From the NCBI RefSeq assembly GCF_001006485.1, contig NZ_JUET01000126.1, positions 1 through 32,924 of the forward strand: a stretch of 32,924 nt of DNA, in the 5' to 3' direction. The translations under genes were made by a program, and so were the position numbers. How positions within the stretch are numbered: the stretch's first letter is position 1; each line of letters starts with the position of its first letter. The notes beneath the pieces were generated by a model. That model ran no database searches. It saw only the letters and a program-made list of their open reading frames with translations, and was not told the origin of the DNA. Positions 27,350 through 32,924 of the stretch are shown here, piece by piece. The stretch comes from Tannerella forsythia. GTDB lineage: Bacteria > Bacteroidota > Bacteroidia > Bacteroidales > Tannerellaceae.

Positions 27350-28639
27350 TTAAAGACCGAAGGCCGCTTTTACCTTGTCCGTATAATCAAGTTTCTCCCA
27401 AGTAAACAGTTCCACATCGCAGACCACCGGTTCTGCATTATAGCGCGAATGGAATGTTTTCCGAACCGTCTGCGGAATACGTCCCATATGTCCGTACGAA
27501 GCCGTTTCCAGATAAATCGGATGACGCAGTTTCAGGCGCTCTTCAATAGCCTTGGGACGCATATCAAAGAGTTCCCAAATCTTGTCGGCGATTTCCCCGT
27601 CACTGATTTTCACATTGGATCGTCCAAACGTATTGACGAAGATATTCATCGGCTTACTTACACCGATGGCATACGAGACTTGTACCAGCATCTCATCGGC
27701 AACGCCTGCCGCTACGAGGTTCTTGGCGATATGACGCGCCGCATAAGCAGCCGATCGATCGACCTTCGAAGGGTCTTTTCCCGAGAAAGCGCCACCGCCA
27801 TGCGCTCCTTTACCGCCATACGTATCGACGATGATCTTACGACCCGTCAGCCCCGTATCGCCATGAGGACCGCCAATCGCGAATTTGCCTGTCGGGTTGA
27901 TGAAATATTTGATCCGATCATTGAATAACACCTGCACATGCTCGGGATATTGCGCCTTGACCCGCGGAATAAGAATGGTTTTCACATCTTCGGCAATCTT
28001 CTGCTGCATCGCAGCATCGGCCTCCGCCTGCGAGCGACCGTTGCCTGCCGTAATAAACTCATCGTGCTGGGTGGAAACGACAATCGTATCGATACGCAAC
28101 GGCTTGCCGTGATCATCGTATTCAATCGTCACCTGACTTTTTGCATCGGGACGAAGATACGGCATCTTCTCAAGTTCGTTTTTACGGATCGCAGCAAGCT
28201 CAAGCAACAAGTGGTGCGAAAGATCTAACGCCAACGGCATATAATTCGCCGTTTCATTCGTCGCGTATCCAAACATCATCCCCTGATCACCGGCGCCCTG
28301 TTCGTAAGGGTCGGAACGCTCCACACCGCGGTTGATATCGCCGCTCTGCTCATGAATAGCCGATAGCACACCACATGACTTCGCCTCAAACTGATATTCG
28401 CTTTTCGTATAACCGATCTGTTCGATTACCCGGCGAGCCACATCCTGCACATCGACATAGGCTTTCGACTTTACTTCTCCTGCCAGCACAACCTGACCGG
28501 TCGTTACCAGCGTTTCGCACGCAACTTTCGAATCTTTGTCATACGCCAAAAATTCATCCAGCAAGGCATCCGAAATCTGATCGGCTACCTTATCGGGGTG
28601 TCCTTCAGACACCGATTCGGAGGTAAATAAATAACTCAT
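27350..28639 (-). CDS. metK: S-adenosylmethionine synthase
   Basis: 429 residues starting [20 protein letters not shown], the usual opening with the ATP-binding GHPDK. The open frame extends 56 codons further upstream, but that part lies in the leader RNA and is unlike MetK. The signatures [12 protein letters not shown] (about residue 120) and [19 protein letters not shown] (about residue 280) are present. The enzyme makes S-adenosylmethionine from methionine and ATP. The gene stands alone with its own promoter, a leader of about 140 nt carrying a probable SAM-II riboswitch, and a strong terminator, so feedback by its own product is likely. Confidence 0.96.
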   Translation of the reverse strand: MSYLFTSESVSEGHPDKVADQISDALLDEFLAYDKDSKVACETLVTTGQVVLAGEVKSKAYVDVQDVARRVIEQIGYTKSEYQFEAKSCGVLSAIHEQSGDINRGVERSDPYEQGAGDQGMMFGYATNETANYMPLALDLSHHLLLELAAIRKNELEKMPYLRPDAKSQVTIEYDDHGKPLRIDTIVVSTQHDEFITAGNGRSQAEADAAMQQKIAEDVKTILIPRVKAQYPEHVQVLFNDRIKYFINPTGKFAIGGPHGDTGLTGRKIIVDTYGGKGAHGGGAFSGKDPSKVDRSAAYAARHIAKNLVAAGVADEMLVQVSYAIGVSKPMNIFVNTFGRSNVKISDGEIADKIWELFDMRPKAIEERLKLRHPIYLETASYGHMGRIPQTVRKTFHSRYNAEPVVCDVELFTWEKLDYTDKVKAAFGL

Positions 28640-28719
28640 TATTGATAAATATTTAAGTAAAACATGGATTACGAACCGAACTTTGAGATGGAATCGCGTG
28701 GCTGAACGACAGGGAAGAA

Positions 28720-28774
28720 CCTTCTTTTTTAGCATTTTTTCCCGTGGTTGCAAGCCATACAAATCTATCCACGT
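28720..28774 (-). promoter_or_regulatory. SAM-II-type riboswitch candidate in the metK leader
   Basis: On the minus strand the leader reads CGTGG (28773-28769, P1 5' side), a loop containing GATTTG and ending GGCTTGCAA, then CCACG (28747-28743, P1 3' side), an A-rich linker, and TGCTAAAAAAGAAGG (28734-28720). SAM-II riboswitches, as recalled from published consensus, share this order: a CGUGG/CCACG-like stem, GAUUUG and GCUUGCA in the loop, and GCUAAA in the tail that folds back into a pseudoknot. The loop here is slightly longer. The gene that follows makes SAM, and the element lies just after the -7 box (28794-28787). The tail overlaps a competing hairpin GAAG-GTT-CTTC. Ligand binding is inferred. 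Confidence 0.72.
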
Positions 28775-28786
28775 CCAATTCGGCGG

Positions 28787-28794
28787 CAAAGATA
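28787..28794 (-). promoter_or_regulatory. -7 element of the metK promoter
   Basis: TATCTTTG on the minus strand, an exact TAnnTTTG match. No clear TTTG is found at the expected -33 position. Transcription starting just downstream would include the whole riboswitch candidate. Confidence 0.6.
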
Positions 28795-29032
28795 CGACTT
28801 CCGGCAAGACTGACCGTTTTCACTCTGTTAATTATCTAAAAAGAGCAGAAAAGCATCGTCTATGCCCCCCTTATATCACAAATAACCATGCATTAAAATT
28901 AAAAAAAGCCATGTGGCAAGATCGTATAAACCTTGCATTTCGTACTGTTTTTCAATATATTAATTATCATACTGCTTTACCACATGAATCTAATACTATG
29001 GAACACATGCTTAAATATTCAACGATTATATG

Positions 29033-29040
29033 TAAATTTG
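29033..29040 (+). promoter_or_regulatory. -7 element of the cytidine deaminase promoter
   Basis: TAAATTTG matches TAnnTTTG and lies 22 nt before the ATG at 29063. A -33 box is not evident. Confidence 0.45.
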
Positions 29041-29062
29041 TCGGCAACGTAACACAAGAGCA

Positions 29063-29557
29063 ATGACATTTTCAATGGAAAAGACTCAAACAGTAGAGAT
29101 ACGCGTGCATCGCGGGCTGATAGCCGATTTAGGCGATGACGAAAAGCGATGGATGACGGCGGCGATCGAAGCGGCAAAGAAAGCATACGCACCGTATTCG
29201 CATTTTCAGGTGGGTGCGGTAGCCGTGCTTGAGGATGGCACGTTCGTATCGGGGAGCAACCAGGAGAATGCCGCTTATCCGTCGGGACTTTGTGCCGAAC
29301 GGACGACGCTGTTTGCAGCGGGGGCACAATATCCTGATACACCCGTCAAGGCTTTGTTCTTGGTAGCGTTGAAAGACGGAGAGATTCAGGAGAAGATCAG
29401 TCCGTGCGGAGCATGTCGTCAAGTCTTGCTCGAGACAGAACTGCGTTATCATCGACCGATGCAGGTGTGGATGTGCGGACGTTCGGAGTTTTGCCGGCTC
29501 GACTCGGCAGAAGATTTACTCCCACTATCTTTCGGATCAGCCGATTTGCTCGGGTAG
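29063..29557 (+). CDS. cdd: Cytidine deaminase
   Basis: 164 residues; a second in-frame ATG at 29075 is also possible. The substrate-binding start (KKAYAPYSHFQVGAVAV, about residues 39-55) leads to the zinc site CAERTTLF (about 77-84), where Cys is the first ligand and Glu the proton shuttle, and PCGACRQ (about 113-119) supplies the other two Cys. This three-cysteine pattern is that of the tetrameric form. It converts cytidine and deoxycytidine to uridine and deoxyuridine for salvage. It is followed after 132 nt by the sigma factor gene, which has its own promoter. Confidence 0.92.
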   Translation: MTFSMEKTQTVEIRVHRGLIADLGDDEKRWMTAAIEAAKKAYAPYSHFQVGAVAVLEDGTFVSGSNQENAAYPSGLCAERTTLFAAGAQYPDTPVKALFLVALKDGEIQEKISPCGACRQVLLETELRYHRPMQVWMCGRSEFCRLDSAEDLLPLSFGSADLLG

Positions 29558-29640
29558 TATTGTATGTATAACAGCCCCAACCATCCCAAAAAAAGCCAAA
29601 ACGACGTCGAATACGTTAATAAAAAACAAAGCAAGGAGGA

Positions 29641-29666
29641 TTTGCTCAAAAAATAATTTATGTTTG
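29641..29666 (+). promoter_or_regulatory. Promoter of the ECF sigma factor gene
   Basis: TATGTTTG (29659-29666) is an exact -7 element; TTTG at 29641-29644 lies upstream with a short 14-nt spacer. An AGGAG (29683-29687) close to the ATG is Shine-Dalgarno-like, which is unusual for this phylum. Confidence 0.55.
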
Positions 29667-29689
29667 CAACCGATAATTGTTAGGAGAAA

Positions 29690-30202
29690 ATGACAATGAA
29701 CACATCACAGTTTCAGAAAAAACTATTGGGCATGCAGGAGAACATGATGAATTTTGCATTGATGTTAACGGCAAATCGTGAAGATGCACAGGATTTGTTG
29801 CAGGAGACGTCGCTCAAGGTTTTAGACAATCGGGAGAAATATGTAGACAACCGGAATTTCAAAGGTTGGGTACTGACGGTGATGCGTAATATTTTCATTA
29901 ACAATTATCACCGTGTATTGCGTACGCAGACTGTTGTTGAGCAGGATGTCGATTTATACAATCTCCATGTGACGAACGATTCGAGTTTTGATACCCCCGA
30001 CGGTACCTGTCAGTTACAGGAAATTACGGGAGCTATAGACGCTCTGAACGAAGAATTGAAAGCGCCTTTCTCTATGTATGTGAGTGGCTATCGCTATCAC
30101 GAAATTGCCGAGGCGCTACATATTCCTTTAGGAACGGTCAAGAGCCGAATATTCTTTGCCCGTCAGGAATTGAAGACAAAGCTAAAAGACTTCAACCCTT
30201 GA
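29690..30202 (+). CDS. ECF-family RNA polymerase sigma factor
   Basis: 170 residues from ATG at 29690 (a second ATG follows two codons later). Region 2 is seen as FALMLTANREDAQDLLQETS (about residues 22-41) and FKGWVLTVMRNIFINNYHR (about 58-76). Region 4 is a helix-turn-helix with YRYHEIAEALHIPLGTVKSR (about 133-152). There is no region 1 or 3, as expected for ECF factors. Related factors occur across Bacteroidales. No anti-sigma or membrane sensor gene adjoins it; the next gene, topB, is convergent. Regulon and signal are unknown. Confidence 0.9.
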   Translation: MTMNTSQFQKKLLGMQENMMNFALMLTANREDAQDLLQETSLKVLDNREKYVDNRNFKGWVLTVMRNIFINNYHRVLRTQTVVEQDVDLYNLHVTNDSSFDTPDGTCQLQEITGAIDALNEELKAPFSMYVSGYRYHEIAEALHIPLGTVKSRIFFARQELKTKLKDFNP

Positions 30203-30232
30203 TTATACTTCCTCTTCCTTATTCCTTATCCT

Positions 30233-32332
30233 TTACGGGTTACGGGGAAACGATTGTTTCCGCACGAGGGTTAGTAATTCTTCGTTGCTCAAATCTTTTC
30301 CATGCTGCTCGTAAGACAGGCGAAACGTACAGCCGCTTTTATATTCGGAGCATCCGTAAGCCGTTTTCCCGCGCAGCAAAGTTCCTTTCCCGCAAATCGG
30401 ACAGGTAGGCGAACCATGGGCTGACGCCGTATCCTGAGTAACGGTGCCCTGTTTCTTCCGCTTCACTTTCACCGGTTTTTCTTTCGCGGAGGCTTTTGTG
30501 TTTTTCCCCTCTTTGGAACCGGAAGCCATTTCCTCAATCGTGATTGTAGTCGTGGTACGATCGGTGCGAACGTTCCGCACCATCTGCCCGACCATCTGTT
30601 TCAGCTCGTCGAGAAACGCTTCGGCCTGATAAACGCCCTGCTCGATCTGACGCAGTTTCTTCTCCCATTGCCCTGTCAGTTCGGCGCTTTTAAGCAACTC
30701 GTCACGAATGATACCGATCAGCTCTACTCCCGTCGAAGTGGCCGACAGATTCTTACGTTCCTTACGAATGTAGTTGCGTTTAAAAAGCGTTTCGATGATT
30801 GCCGCACGCGTAGAAGGGCGGCCAATGCCGTTTTCTTTCAGAGCATCGCGCAGTTCTTCATCTTCCACGAACTTCCCGGCCGTTTCCATCGCACGGAGCA
30901 AAGTCGCCTCGGTATAGGGTTTGGGCGGAGTCGTCCACTTCTCTGCAAAATCCGGCTGATGCGGCCCGCGCTCTCCTTTCACGAAGTCGGGCAACACGCC
31001 ATTTTCTTCTGCCGTCGGCTGTTCTTCTTCCGCTGTTTCCTGCGTTTCTTTGCCAAAGATAACGCGCCAGCCCGGCTTGAGAATCTGTTTGCCGGTTGCT
31101 TTAAAACCCGTCTTCTCGACCTCCCCCAGAACGGTCGTCGTAGAGATCTCACAATCGGGGTAAAACGCAGCGATAAAGCGGCGTGCCACCAGGTCGTAGA
31201 CCTTCCGCTCATGGTCCGTCAAGTTACGCGGCGGCACACCGGTAGGCACGATGGCATGGTGATCCGTCACTTTGGTGTTATCGAACACCTTTTTGCTTTT
31301 CCGGATCGGGCCCGACAGCAACGAAGCCGTAAGACTCGCATAATCGGTGAGCCCTTTGAGCATATTTGGAATTTTCGGGTAGAGATCATCGCTCAGAAAC
31401 GTCGTATCGACACGCGGATACGTAGTCACCTTTTTTTCATAAAGCGATTGAATGAGCTTCAACGTATCTTCGGCCGAGAACGCAAATTTCCGGTTGCATT
31501 CCACCTGCAACGAAGTCAGGTCGAACAGGCGCGGAGGCGCTTCCTTTCCTTTCTTTTTAGCCACACCGGTGATGACGAACGGCCGGCCTGTTACCGCCTC
31601 CAACAACGCCTGCCCCTCTTCCTTGCGGGCGAATTTGCCCTGCGTAGCGGCAAACATCGTTTCGCGATAGATCGTTTTCAGTTCCCAATAAGGTTCGGGC
31701 TTGAACGCTTCGATCTCCTTTTGCCGCTTCACGATCAGCGCCAGCGTAGGTGTCTGCACACGCCCAATGGAAAGCACTTGTCTATTTTGTCCGTAACGAA
31801 GCGTATAGAGACGCGTGGCATTCATCCCGAGCATCCAGTCGCCGATGGCACGCGAGAGACCCGCTTCGTAGAGGCGTTGATAGTCGGACTCGTCTTTGAG
31901 GTTCTTGAATCCTTCGCGGATGGCGTCTTCCGTCAGCGACGAAATCCACAGCCGATAGACCGGGCAGCGGCAGCCGGCCTTCTGCATCACCCAGCGTTGA
32001 ATCAGTTCACCTTCCTGACCGGCATCCCCGCAGTTGATGACCGCTTCGGCATTCCGGATCAGTCCTTCAAGAATACGGAACTGCTTCTCGTAGCTATCGC
32101 TCGGGATCAGCTTGATGCCGAACCGCGGAGGAATCATGGGCAGCGACTGCAGACGCCACGATTTCCATTCGGGCGTATAATCGTGCGGTTCTTTAAGCGT
32201 GCAGAGATGGCCGTATGTCCACGACACTTGATAACCGTTCCCCTCGATATAGCCCTCTCTCTTTGTCCGGGCTCCAAGTACTTCCGCAATCTCGCGGGCC
32301 ACACTGGGCTTTTCTGCAATACAAACTTTCAT
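30233..32332 (-). CDS. topB: DNA topoisomerase III
   Basis: 699 residues. The TOPRIM domain starts MKVCIAEKPSVAREIAEVLG with Glu 7, and its acidic motif is CGDAGQEGE (101-109). The second acid of DxD is Gly, as in many TopB proteins, and Gln replaces the usual Arg before EGE. SIGRVQTPTL is near residue 188. The active-site Tyr is Tyr 305 in TTYPRVDTTFLSDD. A four-cysteine zinc motif (CPICGKG to YKSGCTF) lies near the C-terminus after a Lys-rich linker. Type IA enzymes pass single strands through a nick and resolve replication and recombination intermediates. It is convergent with the sigma factor gene, 30 nt apart, with no terminator seen. Confidence 0.94.
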   Translation of the reverse strand: MKVCIAEKPSVAREIAEVLGARTKREGYIEGNGYQVSWTYGHLCTLKEPHDYTPEWKSWRLQSLPMIPPRFGIKLIPSDSYEKQFRILEGLIRNAEAVINCGDAGQEGELIQRWVMQKAGCRCPVYRLWISSLTEDAIREGFKNLKDESDYQRLYEAGLSRAIGDWMLGMNATRLYTLRYGQNRQVLSIGRVQTPTLALIVKRQKEIEAFKPEPYWELKTIYRETMFAATQGKFARKEEGQALLEAVTGRPFVITGVAKKKGKEAPPRLFDLTSLQVECNRKFAFSAEDTLKLIQSLYEKKVTTYPRVDTTFLSDDLYPKIPNMLKGLTDYASLTASLLSGPIRKSKKVFDNTKVTDHHAIVPTGVPPRNLTDHERKVYDLVARRFIAAFYPDCEISTTTVLGEVEKTGFKATGKQILKPGWRVIFGKETQETAEEEQPTAEENGVLPDFVKGERGPHQPDFAEKWTTPPKPYTEATLLRAMETAGKFVEDEELRDALKENGIGRPSTRAAIIETLFKRNYIRKERKNLSATSTGVELIGIIRDELLKSAELTGQWEKKLRQIEQGVYQAEAFLDELKQMVGQMVRNVRTDRTTTTITIEEMASGSKEGKNTKASAKEKPVKVKRKKQGTVTQDTASAHGSPTCPICGKGTLLRGKTAYGCSEYKSGCTFRLSYEQHGKDLSNEELLTLVRKQSFPRNP

Positions 32333-32353
32333 TCCGGGATGTTAAATGAGGGA

Positions 32354-32385
32354 CAAAGATCGCTTTTTTTGCCCGCCGATGCAAA
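32354..32385 (-). promoter_or_regulatory. Probable topB promoter
   Basis: On the minus strand TTTG (32385-32382), 20 nt, then GATCTTTG (32361-32354), one base off TAnnTTTG. It lies 21 nt before the topB ATG. Confidence 0.5.
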
Positions 32386-32490
32386 TTTTTCAAAGAACCT
32401 AAATTAGTAGATTTATGATCTTCCGAAAAAAATCAAGTCATTAAACAACAACAAATTGTCCACCACTTGCCGATATCAGAAATTTCATTT

Positions 32491-32530
32491 ATCTTAGTGC
32501 TGTAACAAATATCTTAGTGCTGTAACAAAC
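32491..32530. repeat. Tandem duplication of a 20-nt unit
   Basis: ATCTTAGTGCTGTAACAAAT at 32491-32510 is repeated at 32511-32530 with a single change in the last base. The copies abut exactly. This could be a duplicated protein-binding site or a slipped-strand repeat. Confidence 0.9.
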
Positions 32531-32717
32531 TCACATAAGAGACCTTTGCACAATCCATTCCCCCTCATTTTTTCGAGGTCATTTTTAGGGAAGTATAAAT
32601 GACGAAATCTGTTTTATGTACCCCAAATAGCACATATTTCGCTGATATGCAATAAGATATTTTACTATGAAGGAACCTCTATCATTGGCAAACTGTTAAA
32701 TAAACATAAAAAACACA

Positions 32718-32754
32718 GAATCCTAAGGGTTTTATAGAGGGTTCGTTTTTTTTT
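32718..32754 (+). terminator. Terminator-like hairpin with 9-T run
   Basis: GAATCCT (32718-32724) pairs with AGGGTTC (32738-32744), with one G-U pair and a 13-nt loop, followed by G and nine T. No plus-strand gene ends upstream within the preceding region, so it would end a non-coding transcript or a leader. Confidence 0.6.
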
Positions 32755-32842
32755 ATTTATACCTTTCCTCTAAAACGTATTTTGTGAGTTTGCTTACATT
32801 GCTGCTCAATCCCTCCCAAATTCGGTTGTTTGGGTGACTATA

Positions 32843-32877
32843 ACACACGACTGTTGGCTCCGTGACGGTCGGTGTGT
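32843..32877. other. 9-bp stem-loop near the right edge
   Basis: ACACACGAC (32843-32851) pairs with GTC-G-GTGTGT (32868-32877), with one bulged G and a 16-nt loop. A shorter hairpin CCCAAA/TTTGGG (32815-32834) precedes it. It may belong to a leader RNA of a gene beyond the window. Confidence 0.4.
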
Positions 32878-32924
32878 CTCGGAGATTGCGAATATAAGTA
32901 TGTTACTTTCCTCTACAAGCTTGG

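Larger units (their letters stand above)
28640..29062. other. 423-nt divergent intergenic region metK / cytidine deaminase
   Basis: The metK leader, riboswitch candidate and promoter occupy 28640-28794 on the minus strand; a cytidine deaminase promoter element is at 29033-29040 on the plus strand. Between 28795 and 29032 the DNA is AT-rich and shows nothing recognisable. Confidence 0.6.
32333..32924. other. 592-nt non-coding right end
   Basis: Contains the topB promoter, a tandem 20-nt duplication (32491-32530), a GACCTTTG box (32541-32548), a terminator-like hairpin (32718-32754) and a stem-loop (32843-32877). No open frame of credible length is seen. GAGACCTTTGCAC resembles the terminal repeat of some Bacteroidota insertion sequences, but no transposase fragment was recognised. 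Confidence 0.5.

Noticed and set aside
28640-28807. A 56-codon N-terminal extension of metK
   Set aside because: It overlaps the promoter and riboswitch candidate, and MetK proteins start at [17 protein letters not shown].
30246-30261. Hairpin GGAAAC-GATT-GTTTCC as a terminator between the sigma factor gene and topB
   Set aside because: It is inside the topB coding sequence and no T-run follows on either strand.
30668-32407. A 579-codon open frame on the plus strand
   Set aside because: It lies fully opposite topB, whose TOPRIM, active-site Tyr and zinc motifs are clear. The plus-strand product is rich in Arg, Phe and His with no domain, typical of an antisense shadow.
32667-32699. A 10-codon frame that could be a leader peptide before the terminator-like hairpin
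   Set aside because: No run of regulatory codons and no downstream biosynthetic gene in view, so attenuation is unsupported.

Overview
The window looks like a chromosomal segment from a Bacteroidota, most likely the order Bacteroidales and plausibly the Tannerellaceae/Porphyromonadaceae side; no species is claimed. The evidence is the ribosomal proteins and RpoA of Bacteroides type, promoters of the TTTG / TAnnTTTG form ahead of most transcription units, few Shine-Dalgarno-like sites, an EF-G paralog typical of the group, and an IgGFc-binding-domain exported protein.

Layout. (1) 1-1883 (-): the first 627 codons of an exported IgGFc-binding-domain protein that leaves the window on the left, with a strong promoter at about 1984-2014. 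(2) 2286-4442 (-): a second, EF-G-like factor whose G-domain motifs are degenerate, ended by a clear terminator, and divergent from hemW (4638-5762, +). (3) 5892-6615 (+): a zeta-toxin-type P-loop kinase overlapping a 51-residue partner. (4) 6930-8446 (+): mlaE-mlaF, the inner-membrane permease and ATPase of an MCE-type lipid transporter. (5) 8583-26638 (-): one contiguous str-S10-spc-alpha run of 33 genes, rpsL to rplQ, with fusA, secY, map, infA and rpoA inside it and without tuf or adk. It has one visible promoter (about 26694-26723) and one visible terminator (8518-8550). (6) 26639-27349: a palindrome-rich intergenic element. (7) 27350-28639 (-): metK, preceded by what looks like a SAM-II-type riboswitch and followed by a textbook terminator. 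(8) 29063-30202 (+): cytidine deaminase and an ECF sigma factor. (9) 30233-32332 (-): topoisomerase III. (10) 32333-32924: non-coding, with a 20-nt tandem duplication and a terminator-like hairpin.

How it fits together. The core is the growth-rate-linked translation and secretion operon. The genes around it supply S-adenosylmethionine (metK), a second translocation factor, nucleoside salvage, a heme chaperone and an envelope lipid-transport module. The most interesting signals are the SAM-II-like leader of metK, the GTPase-defective-looking EF-G paralog, the kinase plus small partner, and the pattern of gaps in the ribosomal operon. Only four gaps reach 50 nt; three of them lie directly before rpsG, rpsH and rpsD, which encode the proteins (S7, S8, S4) that act as feedback repressors in E. 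coli, and each contains a predicted hairpin. No CRISPR array, tRNA, rRNA or intact insertion sequence was seen.
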